DNA of 64,000 bases from Margaritifera margaritifera (GCA_029931535.1 JAQPZY010000806.1:53501-117500), one strand, 5' to 3'; shown: positions 1 through 11,404, counted from the first letter of the stretch. Program-made: numbers and translations. Notes: generated from the sequence alone by a model not told the origin.

Positions 1-555
1 AACAAAAAAATGAGACTTGCTACCGGTTTCATAAATTTTACATGTCATGTATGTAGTGTAATTTGTTATAGACTGTAAACCAGACTAAAGTACATGACAC
101 TAACTGCCACTGTAGTGCCAAAGTCAATGTACCAGTTGCGTACATCGTTTCTCTTTGGAGTTAATCTGTAATGCCTGAGGTGAATGAGGTCTTTGTCTTT
201 GTCTTTAATACCAGTAAGTGAGAACTGTTTTCCAGATTCAATTGTCATTGTTAAAGGGTTGTGTTGTTTGTTGCTTTTTTATGTTACAGTAATTATAGCC
301 AACACACCAAGCTGTCATCTGTTCACCTTTGTGCAGCCGGTTACACCCTTTGTTTATAGATAAATCCCTTTATGTTGTCGGTGAATTAAGCCTTTGACTT
401 TTGTCTCTAAATAAATTTATTCTGCTTCTGGATGGGTTAATTATGTCTTGTTATTTCTTTCATTGGTACATATACATTGCATGTATATATTCCATATTTC
501 CCTGAGGCCTGATCAAAACCGCTACAGTCAATATTATTACAACTGATCACTGATA
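1..555. other. No gene recognised
   Basis: AT-rich sequence with only short open frames, none resembling a known family. The stretch directly before the Tigger remnant contains no copy of that remnant's terminal repeat, so the element's left end appears to be missing. Confidence 0.5.
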
Positions 556-990
556 ATGTTAAAACCTAATAACAATGGCAGAACCTCCAACAAAAAAAGA
601 CAAATTCTGACACTGGAGAAAAGAATTAATGTAATTAAAAGAAGTGAAAAAGTGGAGACTGCTAGCAAAATGGCAGCCAGTTTAAATGTTAGTAAAACTC
701 AAATTCAGGGGGTTATAAAAGACACAGAGTCAATTAGAAACGAATTAACATTCTAATACATGTACATGTGATCCTCAAATATAAATGTGATTCATGTTTA
801 ATGATAGATGTATATCTTTATTGCTACATAAAAGTATTTTCAGATAACTTCATGCAATATTTTAACAAGAATAATGAATAAAGAAACCTTGGAAATTGGT
901 CTTTTTGTACAAACCTGTTATGTGAGACCACCTGTCTTGAGACCGCTTTTTGTTGACAAAGGGAGCAGTCTCTCAAGACAGGTTTTACTG
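556..990 (+). mobile_element. Tigger/pogo-type DNA transposon remnant
   Basis: An open frame at 556-756 encodes a CENP-B-type N-terminal helix-turn-helix: a basic start, then LEKRINVIKRSE and later LNVSKTQIQGVIKD, the usual pattern of Tigger transposase N-termini. It stops right after this domain, so the second DNA-binding domain and the DDE catalytic domain are gone. At 905-990 a stretch reading CTCAAGACAGGTTTTACTG ends at TA (991-992), as expected for a terminal inverted repeat with a TA target duplication. A similar internal half-palindrome lies at about 925-950. No left terminal repeat was found. I read it as an internally deleted, 5'-truncated element. Confidence 0.6.
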
Positions 991-1100
991 TAGTAGCTTT
1001 AGTGAGGTTCTGGCTAAAGGATCGAATTGATCTGCATTAGGTCAAGTCAAACCCCATGAAAGGTTCAATTTGGGAAACAGGGTGAGGGATTTTTGACTAT

Positions 1101-2204
1101 TCAAGACAAATTGGCGAGCAGATCTGATATATCTTTATCATAACAAATATCCAATCTGCTATGATGCCTGAAAGTGTCAGATATCATGGAGCTGTAGCCT
1201 TTGATATTAACTGGAACAGCCAGAGAAAGAAAATCAGCCAGCTGTGGGACTGAGGTGCTCAAAGGGATGATATTGTTGGCTTTGCACCAGTCCCTGAACA
1301 TGTGTAACTTTCCCTTGTAAGCCTTTGCAGTGGAGGGCCTTCTAGCTTGTGAGATTCTCTCCACAATCAAAAGTTTAAATTCTTTTCTTCGCAGAGCTCT
1401 TCCAACAAGAGCCAAGCATGATGGAGAAGCCAATCTGGACAGAGTGGAATACCTGTGACCATGACTGTCTAAGCAGCTTCGGCTTCGCTGGCCTTTTTCT
1501 GGCAACATCTATCGCTAGATCAAGTATATTGTTGACCCAGCACTTGTTCCACCTGATAGGGGCTATCAGAATAAATTTGTAATTCCACTCTCTCAATTTC
1601 TGTGTTATTTTCAGTACCAAAACTGTGGGAACGTTGGTTAAGGAGCAAACCCCCCCAAAAAAACCCGATTGATAGTGCATCCAACAGCTGAGACTTCTAG
1701 GTCCGGGACAAATGGTGGCAACTTGTGATTCCAGATTGTTGCAAAAAGGTCTATCAATGGATGCCCCCAATGCACCCAAATCCAATATAAGACCAATTGA
1801 TGAATGGACCACTTGCTATTAAGGATCTGGCCCTTTTTTGACAGCGTATCAACTAGGACAGTGAGCCTGCCAGGAATATATCTGATCCAGATGGTTATAT
1901 TTAACTGGACACCAGTGCAGAAACGTCCAAACCAGAATGCATTGGGCGATTTGGTACCCCACCACCACCGAGTTGTCCAACACGATAAGAACTACTTTCT
2001 TGTAGAGTTTATCCTTCCAGAAATAAAAGCATTGATTATAGCCTTAATTTCCCTAAGGATGATCTGAAGAGATAATTCCTCTGGACCCCACTTGACACTG
2101 ACAGTTTGCAGGAATGGCAACATGTGGGCTCCACAACCATATGAACTGGCATCCATACATACCATAACTTGTGGTTGGGACTTTTCCAGAGGAATTCCTG
2201 CCAT
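1101..2204 (-). pseudogene. DIRS RNase H and tyrosine recombinase N-terminal part
   Basis: From 2204 downward, a frame has VCMDASSYGCGAHML, an RNase H-like D-containing strand followed by a helix ending EIKAIINAF, the usual DIRS RNase H pattern. The frame is then lost. At 1101-1508 the protein contains SQARRPSTAKAYKGKLHMFR, followed by WCKANNIIPLSTSVPQLADF and ISDTFRHH. This is the SAM-like core-binding domain of DIRS/Ngaro tyrosine recombinases. The C-terminal half with the R-HxxR-Y residues is absent. Stops and shifts lie between the two parts. It cannot be functional. Confidence 0.7.
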
Positions 2205-2341
2205 GAGCCAACATTCGTTGCACCACAGAGATGAAGGAATAATACTACTTCAGTCGTGATCTTGACTTTCTCATGGAGTTAACCAGAAAAGGGTGCCACT
2301 GGGCCAGCAGGACCATCTGCAAAGGGTGCATAAAAAGTCAG

Positions 2342-3002
2342 CTAAACAGAATCAGATCTACATCCATATTGAGAAAACTGAGTAGTTGCAGGAACTTCAC
2401 TGTAATCCACTCCCTGCTGGAAATTGACTCCACAAGTTTGATAATCCACACCATGCATACATGAGAAAGACAAATGAGGTTGAGACTGATATAAAAAGTC
2501 CATCCTCAGGTGAACAAAATGCTGGGATGGGTCAAGAGCCGACGTTCTCATATCACTAAAAAGGGTAAGGTAACTTAAAAGGGAAAGGAGATCATTCCAG
2601 CCCTTCACCAAAACTGAACTTACCATGTGGTTTTGGAGGACATCATCCAGATACCCCGCAATCACTGTTGACGAACTTGACCGGAACAGTGTGATGATGC
2701 AATTGATAAATTTTGTGAATGCCCTTTGATTGATGTTGAGAGTGATTTGTAGTGCACACAATTGGCATATTTTTCCTTGGTAGGCAAACCGAAGGAATTT
2801 GCACTTGGATGGGTGAATTGGGACTTGGAAATATGCATTGGTCAAGTCTAGATTGACCACAAATTTGTCCCTTTTTGTGAACCAAAAAAATTAAACTGCT
2901 TCCTAAATTGAGGGGCCTGTTGCCGCCTGAAATTTGATTGAAATCAAAAATCTCGCTGTTGCAGGGCAGTATTCGGCCTCTTATCTCTTTGATGATGATC
3001 AT
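2342..3002 (-). pseudogene. DIRS reverse transcriptase fragment
   Basis: A minus-strand frame from about 2860 down to 2342 contains VNLDLTNAYFQVPIHPSKCK, the RT motif A region in the DIRS/gypsy style (expected DLxDAYFHIPI), and later VIAGYLDDVL, the motif C YxDD box. Between them the LPFGL-type motif B is garbled, and an overlapping frame at 2643-3002 carries alternative pieces, which indicates frameshifts. It lies just upstream of the RNase H remains, as in intact DIRS pol. It is inactive. Confidence 0.75.
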
Positions 3003-3050
3003 CTCTCCATTGAGCCAAAGACTGATTCAGACTGAATGATGGAACAGGCT

Positions 3051-3242
3051 GCATGGCCACAGTTAAAAGGGCAGTTCCTGTGCTGCCTGCCTCCTCACTG
3101 CATGGCCACAGTCAAAAGGGCAGTTCCTGTGCTGCCTGTCTCCTCACTAAATGGCCTGTTAAAAGGGCAGTTCCTGTGCTGCCTGCCTCCTCACTGCATG
3201 GCCTGTTAAAAGGGCAGTTCCTGTGCTGCCTGCCTCCTCACT
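3051..3242. repeat. Minisatellite, about 49 bp x 4
   Basis: Four near-identical units, each with the core AAAAGGGCAGTTCCTGTGCT followed by GCCTGCCTCCTCACT. The first two units begin GCATGGCCACAGT and the last two carry GGCCTGTTA instead. The array sits inside DIRS copy 1 between the gag and RT regions. Confidence 0.9.
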
Positions 3243-3251
3243 TCCTCTATC

Positions 3252-4552
3252 CTACCACCAAATAGTAACAGCCACCCAAAGCGTATTGCATAGAGTGCCA
3301 AGGAATGATGGACCTTGAGTTATGACAAGTGAAGACAGGTATCTTGGCTCACCAAAATCTAAGTCAGCAGAGGCAATCAGGGTGTTAGCTATAGAATGGT
3401 GTGCAGTCTTGTTAATGACCTTGGTGATCCCAGGCAATAGATTCTCAAGTATGATTGCTGCCTGATTTGTTGGCAAGCTGCAAAATGGCTAGTGATTCTA
3501 GGTCCAACATTAAAGATGTAGCCACAATATTATGCATTAACTTCAAGGTGACATCAAAGACATTCTTGTCCACCTTGTTGAACAGTCATATTCACCACCT
3601 GAATGTTCTTATGTAATGTTGGAAGCTCAGCGGTAATTTTTCTGAATGTGTTCAATGCCAGCGTGACCAAAACACCGCTGTTAGTTGGATTTCAAAGAAT
3701 AATGCCTTAGAATTATCTGACAGATGGTCTGATATTTCCCTTATCTTCACTGACTGTGGCAGTAGGTGGAAGGAGGGTTGTTCATCCTTATCTTTCAAGC
3801 CTACCGATTCCTTGATGTTATAGGCCTGGCTCACTGTTGGCAGTGGCGGGCATTCAGAAGTCAGTAACACGTCATATATTTCCTCGATAAAAGCTTTAAA
3901 ACTGAACCATAGTGGAATCCAAATGCATTAAGTCACAGAAGTTATCTCTATACTTACTGTGGGTTATCCTCACCAGGGCCTACATCGATGTTTATGTAGA
4001 ACATCTCGCATGGACGAGGCATTGCCATCGTCTTTAAGTGTATTATGGTATCACTCCAATGAATAAAGCCGTGAACAAATGACTCACGGTTGAGCTGGCC
4101 GGGCAAAATGGATGGATCATCAGCCTCATCCCAGTATGGTGCCACATACCACAGTACTATCAGCCAGTATGTGGCATGGCTCATCGAACTGATGGATCTC
4201 TGATCACCAGACAATAGGTATGGCTGGCAGGACAGTTGGACTGGCTGATCAGCAGCCAGAGTAGATGGGAAGGGGGATCCATTGTGATGTCCCCCACTGC
4301 ACTAACAATTGATGCCATCTTTGGGTGAAGACTCAAGATGCTGCACTGCTCCGGTCGAGACTTCACATGTCTCTCCATGCTTTTGATGCTTTTCTGCAAC
4401 ACCATGGACCAGATTTTTTCCGACCATAATGCACACAAACACACTGCATGTTGAGGATAATGAACACTTCATTCAAGTGAGACACATCTCATGTGTGTTC
4501 TTGTTAGCTTTATATTTCTTGCACTTACTGCATTTCATCGCCATTGTGTAAC
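3252..4552 (-). pseudogene. DIRS gag-like ORF remnant
   Basis: The start is best placed near 4550, where the minus strand reads MKCSKCKKYKANKNTHEMCL, a Cys/His N-terminus like those of DIRS ORF1 proteins (CxxC, then H and C). Downstream, the frames at 4181-4444, 3954-4214, 3652-3870 and 3252-3476 continue the region with shifts. The last includes a helical stretch NQAAIILENLLPGITKVINK. No catalytic motif is expected in this protein, which presumably coats the retroelement RNA. Assignment rests on position upstream of RT and the Cys-rich start. Confidence 0.5.
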
Positions 4553-4984
4553 TGAAATGAGAAGAAAAAAAATTAGAAAATAACAATTCGAAAGTGTTAC
4601 TTAAATGAGTTGAAATATATATGCAATGAGCATGAATAAACAACTGACAACATGCACCAATGATACCATGTTGAAGCACAAGGTCAGAATAAACGAAGTC
4701 CACAACTGCCGAAAAATTAACATAAATACTGATCACAAGTAAAATATAATGATTACCACATGTAGTAAAAACCTTGCTACCCACTAATATACTGACTTTC
4801 TGGATGGATGGGTTGAAATCAAGAAGATCTTCACAGGATTTCGGTAGGTCTTGCAGGATTATGTTGATAGTGCTGAGCAAATGCTTAAAACTGGAGCCAC
4901 CTAGAAGTGGTAGAGGGGAGGTAATGGGTAAAAGTTTCTTCCCTTGGTATATGTGGTGAATAGATAGAAAAGACCACATTTTTG

Positions 4985-5055
4985 TCTTTTTGGGAGGGCT
5001 AGATTTGGGAGGTAGTGGAGTTTCTTTTCCTAACGTTAATGTGATTGGGGAATGT
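4985..5055 (-). repeat. DIRS terminal repeat of copy 1
   Basis: Contains GGGAGGGCTAGATTTGG and TAATGTGATTGGGGAATGTA. Closely similar sequence occurs at 9590-9665 (copy 2) and 20735-20825, and inverted at 11425-11515 (copy 3), marking it as a shared terminus. Confidence 0.65.
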
Positions 5056-5057
5056 AT

Positions 5058-6707
5058 TCAAAGGAGAAATGAAAATTCATATACAATTTGTATGCCAACA
5101 AGTCGATCAAATCGGTGACCCATGACTTGTCCCATTGGAGAGGGGCAATCAGGACTATCTTGCACTCTGTGCCTCTCATTTTCTGGATTAACTTCGGAAT
5201 CAGAACTAATGGAGGAAAGGCATAGGCCCAGATGCCCTCTCAGTTGATTGAAAGGGCATTGACAGCCCATGCATTTGGGTTCGGAAATGGGGAAATGAAG
5301 ATGGGCAGCTTGTTGTTTCACCTTATCGCAAACAGATCTACCATCAGCCAACCCCACAGGTTGCAACCTCGATGTAAGATCGACTGATGGATGGACCACT
5401 GTGTGCAGCAATTGTCCCCTCCTTGATAGAGAATCAGCCAAGACACTGAGCCTGCCCAGAGTATGTGGTACCTGTATGTTTATTTGATGTTGGGAGCACC
5501 AACAAAGGTAGTCCCATATCAACACGCATGGTTGTAGTGACTTCATGCCACCTTGTTTCCGGAGGTAATTCACCACAACTGAATTGTCTGACATTGTTAG
5601 GACTGTTTTTGAATGAAGCCTTGAGAATTGCTTTCATTTCCAAGAGGTTGATATGAAGGGTTTTCTCTTGGTGTGTCCACTTGCTGCCGACCATCATAAG
5701 TCTGGTAGCAAGTGGGTCCCCCAACTTGCAAACTTGTGTCTGAGCAGATTGCAACCTCTGGTTGTGGGGCTTCCACTGACACTAGCTATTTTCTGTTCTG
5801 CCACTGAATCAGGAAGTGTCTGATTTCCGTTGACAGAGATCCTTATCTGCTGATCTAATGGGCAAGAAATCAGTCGCCACTGAGAGAGATGAGCCATCTG
5901 TAAAGGGCACATATAGAGGCCGTGGAGATTCAAGAGATCCAGACTCTCACTGCCACACTGAAGAGGCTGAGGAGTTGAAGAAACTTCTACTTTGTGATAA
6001 ATTTATTTGAAGAAGCTTTCTTTGATGTTAGAACAATACAGTCTGTGTGTTTGAGAAGAGGATAAACTAGGTTTTTATGGGTGAGGAACTCCATACCCAG
6101 ATGAATTAAATGTTGGGAAGGGGCAAGAGCCCAGAGGCTCTGGTTGAGGCCGAATAGAAGAGCATCAAACTGAGACACTACTTCCCAGTAGGTGAAATGC
6201 AGGTATTTTCTTGATGTTACATGGATAGGAATGTGAAAGTATGCATCGGACAGGTCTACGCTTATTGTGTACTCGTTGGGTCGTATGAACAAATGGATGG
6301 ACCTTGCTGTTTCAATTTTGAACTTTGGGGTTTTTATGAACTTGTTGAGTGTGCTCAAATCTATAATTGGACAAAACGTCCCGTTGACTTTCTTGACTAA
6401 AAACAGTCTTTAATAGAAGCCTGAGGATGCCGGTTTTCGAACAACCTCTACCCTTTTGTCTAGTAATGCCTATATCTCCTTCTGCAATATGTTGGCCTTT
6501 GATGGAGTTGGTAGAAGTCTCCATCATGAAGGGGACCAAAGGGGGCGGGGGCTGGCTGAACAAAATGTGGAGCTCCTCTGAAACCAATTGTATCAACCAC
6601 TTGTTGTGAGGGAATAAAGTGATCCATGTATTGTGAAACAGGGGCAGCCTGGCACCCACTGGAGGGTTACCAGAGGGCAGTAGAAGAGGCAAGTCAATGT
6701 TTAGCAT
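5058..6707 (-). pseudogene. DIRS copy 2: RT and RNase H remnants
   Basis: From high to low coordinate, 6312-6707 encodes an RT N-terminal region with PVGARLPLFHNTW. Next, 5987-6358 has YTISVDLSDAYFHIPIH (RT motif A) and later ALLFGLN, then jumps to a segment that normally follows the YxDD box, so an internal deletion is likely. 5434-5754 has the RNase H helix INLLEMKAILKA, and 5058-5594 has SDNSVVVNYLRKQGGMKS and VLADSLSRRG, the C-terminal RNase H motifs. The recombinase is missing because the copy ends where the copy 1 terminus begins. All parts are in different frames. Confidence 0.75.
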
Positions 6708-7194
6708 TGAGAGGTCTAAAGGAGGAGTCTAGAATAGGCAAACCTGAGTTGTCCTACAAATGAAAACAGTGTACTACAATGGTGAATATTGTGTTACCAA
6801 TTGTATACACATATCATAATGAACCTGTAACGAATTCACATAAATATTTGAAAATTCACCGAAATACACAAAAAAATGTAATATACACTATATAGACTTA
6901 TTGTTTGACTTACTATACCATCAAAAATTAATGTCGGATGGCTAACAGAAAAAATAGAAATCCAATGGATTCACAGAGCAGGGCTCGAATTTAACACAAA
7001 TTTCTTTGTAGCCAGAAGGACTAGTATACTGAGAAATTTACTAGTCCTGCCAAATCTTTACTAGTCCTGTCCACAAAACAATGTCACACACTCGTATTGA
7101 GATTAACAACAATTTTATTTCATAAATAGCATTATCATATGAAATGCAGAAGTACAGAAGTATAAATCTTGCTTCAAATCATCAATCAGTCAAT

Positions 7195-7538
7195 TCACAT
7201 TCCTTGTTTCTCAAGATAATCTGGATCCAATTCTAGAAAGGGATCCAGGTCTCCTTTCTTGTCCTCCACCTCCACTCTGGGTCCATATGGGGTTTGTTCT
7301 GGTCTCCTTACCCGTCTGGATGTTTTCTGTTTGTTTTTGCAAATTCCGTACCCCAATTATACCGCATAACGTTCTTCTCCTCATCATAATTCAGCCATTC
7401 CCTGTCTTTTGACTATGACTTCTGAAACGTTTTATTACGCTTTTCACTATCACAACAGTTATTACTCTCTTTTATGTCATTTTCATTCAACTTTTGTTTT
7501 TTTTCCAGTGGCTGAACATCTTCTATAAAACGCCACAT
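7195..7538 (-). pseudogene. hAT transposase remnant, N- and C-termini joined by deletion
   Basis: Starting at 7538, the frame MWRFIEDVQPLEKKQK runs into KRNKTFQKS, then an in-frame TAG where family members have Trp, then REWLNYDEEKNVM, the TTF-type zinc-finger approach typical of ZNF862/C17orf113-like hAT proteins. The zinc ligands that should follow are mutated. In another frame a C-terminal segment RRPEQTPYGPR and an acidic tail end at the stop 7195-7197. The same RRPExxPYGPR string appears at 9736-9846, supporting its identity as the family C-terminus. The whole transposase core is missing. Confidence 0.6.
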
Positions 7539-7722
7539 TTTGCCTGTCTTGCAAAGAGGGAATTGTGCCTCGTTTTGAAATAGGAGATGTTACAGTATAG
7601 CTGACGCGGATTATTTAAAGTAAGAAAAGGAATGGCACTGTGTCCTTTATATAACAAAATCAGAGCAAGAAACATGTTTCAAAGCATGTGCCTCTGCCCC
7701 ACCCCTCCTTAAAATTAAATGG

Positions 7723-7955
7723 CCTCTCCCTAATAAAGACTTGACTTTAGTGGATGTTCTGCAGGATCAAAGCAGTGGCTATTGTAAACACTGTTATAAA
7801 ATATTAGTATCAGAAGGTAATGTTAGTTTCAGCTTGGAAAAGGTGCGTTCCTATCAAAAGAAGCCATCTGACTCGGTGCGTTGTACTTAACAGCTCCAAT
7901 TATGGTCTCATCATTGACAGCGGAAGTTTGGTAATTGTTCCTAATTAATTGGACC
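7723..7955. repeat. Inverted repeat arm, left (pairs with 9117-9345)
   Basis: Begins CCTCTCCCTAATAAAGACTT and matches the reverse complement of 9117-9345 along about 230 bases, by eye about three quarters identical. Shared strings include TTGACTT, ATCAGAAG, GCCATC and CGGAAGTTTGGTAATTG. Confidence 0.85.
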
Positions 7956-8245
7956 TCAATGTATTCGTTCGTTCTTGTAAGGGAAAAATATAAAAACTGT
8001 TTTTATCATCATATAAAAAAGTAGTTATATGGAAATGATGTGTCAGTAACGTAATCGTAACATTGATCTAATTCTTATAATTATTTAGATGCAAATGTAA
8101 AATATGCAGTTTCCCATTTGTGACTGTTTAAGCGTTTGGCTAGTGAGCCAAAAAAAAAATTAAACAAACAAACATACAAACTAATTTCTTTGAATAGTTT
8201 TTGTTGTGTTTCTGTGCGTGGTATACCACTTTGTAGTTTGTTACT

Positions 8246-8360
8246 GTGGTCGAGTGGATAAAGTGTCATACCAGCATGCACACACACGCAAACGCACACA
8301 TACTTGACTCTGGAACACAAGGTCGGGAGTTCACGCCCAATGGTGGGAATATTCGTTCGT
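8246..8360 (+). other. tRNA-derived SINE-like sequence
   Basis: Reads TGTGGTCGAGTGGATAAAG (an A-box like those of Ser/Leu tRNAs) and 60 bases on GGGAGTTCACGCCC, a T-arm/B-box-like hairpin with GGG pairing CCC. A CA-rich insertion occupies the anticodon region, so it is not a functional tRNA. It sits in the loop of the large inverted repeat. Confidence 0.4.
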
Positions 8361-9116
8361 GCTTTTTGCTCCATGACGCTACGTCTAACACAGTTTTCGT
8401 ATTAATTTTCTTACTTTTATGAACTTTTTCAAATTTATGTATGTGTAGATTTATAAATGGTCAAATTTTATTATTTTCTGAATATTTCCTAAAAATGTCA
8501 TCGTATCATGCACTGAAAAAGTAACATTTAGTTATAATTAATAAGCATTCTAGCGTTACTTTTTAAATGTTAACTTTGGTGAAAAATTCTTCTTAACATT
8601 ATCAGAATCATTAAAAATCTTTCACGGAAGACACATCTTTATGACTTGGTGTGAACGATGAGGTCGCTAACTGCAGAAAGCTTAGCAATCAGGGAATACG
8701 TAAACTCTTACCGAACTTATGATTTGGATTCCATGTTGTATGCGTGCGTGTGAAAGAGAGAGATAGAGATGCTTTAAAACAGGTTATTCTCAATTTTATA
8801 TATTATATATAATGTGCAATAGAAAAATGAAGAGAAAAAGAAATAAGTAAAACAAAAGTACGATCGCTTCACTATCCATGTCTAATATAGTGAAGTTCAG
8901 CTCCTCTATAACAGCGTGCGTTGCAATCAGATGATCCAAAAGAAACACAAGAAACAAAATTGTTTTTATTTATGGTTGAGGGGAGAGATTTTAAATCTGA
9001 ATAACTTACCGCATATAAAGTTGTAGAATGCCATCAATTTGTTGGAAATCAAAATCTCTAAACAACTAACATTTGACTATTTCCACGTCATTTTTCATTT
9101 CATATGTTATCAGATT

Positions 9117-9345
9117 AATTAGGATCAATTACCAAACTTCCGCTGTTAATGATAGGACCATAATTGGCGCTGTAAAGAAAATGCGCAAAATCGGATGGCT
9201 TCTTGTTATAGAAATGCACCTTTCCGAGGCAGAAATTGATTTTATCTTCTGATGCTAATATTTTATGACTGTTTACAATGGTCACTGCCTTGATTCTACA
9301 GAACATCTGCTGAAGTCAAGTCTTTATTAGGGAGAGGCGTAAACA
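9117..9345. repeat. Inverted repeat arm, right (pairs with 7723-7955)
   Basis: Ends AAGTCTTTATTAGGGAGAGG, the complement of the left arm's start. A minus-strand open frame covers it (9115-9306), but the two arms are not open in the same frame, so coding is not supported. Confidence 0.85.
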
Positions 9346-9589
9346 AACGCTGACTGTTGATAACCAAAACTTACTAGCCCATCGGACTATTACATTATGA
9401 AAGTTACTAGTCCGACAGGAAATCTACTAGCCTCGGGCTAGCGGACTACCGCTAATTTTGAGCCCTGCAGAGGCCTGTTGACAGGTTTCAGTGAAAGTTA
9501 AAACTGCAACCCAGCAGGATAAAGGGAGGTAATCTGTAAGAGTGTCTTCCCTTACAAAGTATAGACGGGGAGACATTTCAAGTCTATGT

Positions 9590-9665
9590 GAGGGCTGAAT
9601 TCTGAAGATAGCAAAAGTAATTCCTAATGTTAATGTGATTGGGTAATGTATTTGATGGAGAAATA
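9590..9665 (-). repeat. DIRS terminal repeat of copy 2
   Basis: Contains CCTAATGTTAATGTGATTGG, nearly the same as 5025-5055. It marks the right end of DIRS copy 2, which is otherwise interrupted by hAT transposon 1. Confidence 0.6.
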
Positions 9666-9735
9666 TAAAAGTGCAGAGGGGTACTTCATTATGATTCATT
9701 GATGGGTGTAAAAACTTTCATAAATCATCCCTGCT

Positions 9736-10019
9736 GGACAAAGAAACAGAAGGCCAGAGACTAGGCCTTATGGACCTAGATCTGATGATGAATCAGATAC
9801 AGAACAAGAACATAAACTTTCAACTTTCAGAGAGTCTTGTTTGTGAAATACAGTTATTATTTTGAGTTGATGTTAATGAATAATAAATGTTGAATTAGAA
9901 ACCGAACAGACTTCTTTTGAATTTTGTAGAATCAGTGAAATTTAAGCAGAATCAGTACAAATTTAATTATGGTGACACTGTGGGTTAGTGAAATGAAAAA
10001 ATTCTAATTTCGAGCCCTA
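9736..10019 (+). mobile_element. hAT5-type 3' end fragment
   Basis: A plus-strand frame ending at TGA 9844-9846 contains RRPETRPYGPR followed by an acidic stretch, matching the C-terminal string of hAT transposon 1. About 170 bases later TCTAATTTCGAGCCCTA (ending at 10019) matches that element's right terminal repeat with one change at the last base. The spacing from stop to terminus is similar to that of transposon 1 (about 215 bases). No left end was seen, so this is a 5'-truncated copy. Confidence 0.65.
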
Positions 10020-10097
10020 GAAATAAAAGACTTTATAAAAATATGTAATCATTCAAGACAAAGACCAAGAATGTTCAGCAATATAACATGTTCTTAC

Positions 10098-10235
10098 CTT
10101 TTTGGAAAATATGGTTTGAAGTGAAAATTCCAGTGTTGCAAATAAAGCACTCATGAGACCAATCAAATCAAATGAGATTTCTGTTAAAGTTGCTATAACA
10201 ACGCCACTTATGATGGGCACCAGAGACAGGTATAC
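10098..10235 (-). CDS. SLC35E1: SLC35E1-like transporter, exon 3
   Basis: 138 bases, 46 codons, bounded by a TTTGCAG acceptor and a GTAAGAAC donor. It encodes [20 protein letters not shown], followed by [25 protein letters not shown]. These are two membrane helices of the DMT-superfamily triose-phosphate/nucleotide-sugar transporter fold, with the KVYLSLxPIISGV and FxLQNIFSKK signatures of the SLC35E1 group. Phase 0 at both ends fits exon 2. SLC35E proteins are thought to sit in Golgi or ER membranes and their substrates are poorly known. The next exon, expected further left, was not found. A second SLC35E paralogue is the main alternative. Confidence 0.88.
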
Positions 10236-11160
10236 CTGCAAAGAAACAGATAAATGATTTATCAAGAATTTAGTGTACTATTATAATGTACACTGATTAT
10301 GCCCCAAGTAGAAGATATATAACTGAATTTAGTGTCCTGTTAATGTTAAAAGGGGTATGACAAATCATGTGTCCAGGGGCCACAGACTACAAGAATGCTA
10401 GATCTGGGCTATCATATACTGAATTCAAGTAGACCAGTATATTACTACATGATAACATGACTTGATCTAAATATTTTTTTTTAAACAAAAATATTAAAAT
10501 AAGTCAAAGGAAAAGAGTTATAACTGACTCATAACAAGTTGAAAGGGTAGTCTTCACCCTAATATCAAAGCACCCTCACTGAGCTGTTGAATTTGCAGTT
10601 CTTTTTTGGGTAGGATGTAGAACTACTACCTGATTTTGAAATTAGCCAGACCCTGATTATTGTGCGCACAAGAGAATGTGTGAAATTGACAAATATCCTT
10701 GACAAGTAGTTAATTACAGTACATTCATTTAAAATAAATATGTATATTGTTTAGTTGCACATCGATACAGTCTTGGCTATACAGTGTTGAGTAACTTTAG
10801 GAATTTAAAAAAATGGCACACAAAACAAACAAAAAGAAAAGAAACCAATTTTTAGAGTAGGGGTTCCAGCAGTGATGGAGCGAGGGTTCGATTCACCTGG
10901 GGGCAAGGTTCTTTAATGGTGCCCCTACTTTGCCAATGAGAACAGTTTTTTTTTTTGTCAGTTTCCAACCTCCATCCTCACCCCCCCCCCCCCAATCTAA
11001 ATATAAGTTTTGTGAAGAATTGCCCTCTGTTACACTAAGGTGAGTTGAATTACTATGAAAAAAGTTTCAGCTGCAAAAAAAGCTCCTGACAGTGCCCCCC
11101 TTCGCCTGGTGTCCGGGGGCAATTGCCCCCTCCTGACCCCTCCCTTGTGCCACCACTGGG

Positions 11161-11404
11161 TCCCGGGTGGCCGAGCGCTCGCCTTTACAGATCACTGACA
11201 TCTCACCTCTGTCCCCGTTGGTTCGAAATTTAGCTAGGCCAATTTGGGTATGTGAGAAAGCTTGCCAGTGGCTTCCTCTGGGTCGATAGTTCTTCCGGGG
11301 GTTTTCCCGGGTTCTTCCTCCACCAAATATACTGGCCACCATGTATAGCCTATCATGTGCTGAAAAATAGCATTAAAAACCCCAAAAAGCCAACAAACAA
11401 TTTT
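11161..11404 (+). mobile_element. tRNA-derived SINE
   Basis: The head GGGTGGCCGAGCGCTCGCC and GTTGGTTCGAAATTT gives A- and B-box-like promoter blocks. A central part follows with CTTCCGGGGGTTTTCCCGGG and TTCCTCCACCAAATATACTGG, and a tail GCATTAAAAACCCC. This central domain and the 'gcgttaaa' tail resemble SINEs I know from mollusc genomes; that comparison is from memory and not computed. The right edge touches the left end of DIRS copy 3. Confidence 0.65.

Larger units (their letters stand above)
1090..5055 (-). mobile_element. DIRS-like tyrosine-recombinase retroelement, copy 1, truncated
   Basis: On the minus strand, from high to low coordinate, this holds a terminal repeat (about 4985-5055), a gag-like frame starting with a Cys-rich motif near 4550, reverse transcriptase, RNase H, and the N-terminal core-binding domain of a tyrosine recombinase. 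This is the DIRS order. The terminal repeat resembles those at 9590-9665 and 20735-20825. The recombinase catalytic domain (HxxR and Tyr) and the left terminus are missing, because the copy ends near 1090 beside the Tigger remnant. Many frameshifts break the genes. Confidence 0.75.
6979..9467 (-). mobile_element. hAT (hAT5-type) transposon 1, internally deleted
   Basis: Terminal inverted repeats CAGGGCTCGAATTTAAC (left) and GCTAATTTTGAGCCCTG (right) are flanked by the perfect 5-bp duplication CAGAG at 6974-6978 and 9468-9472. Repeated ACTAGTCC motifs lie just inside both ends (7010-7070, 9370-9450). The minus strand carries scraps of the N- and C-terminal coding regions, but no catalytic or dimerisation domain. 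A 230-bp inverted repeat lies inside. The element sits within DIRS copy 2, separating its RT region from its right terminus at about 9590-9665, so it inserted after that copy. Confidence 0.85.
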
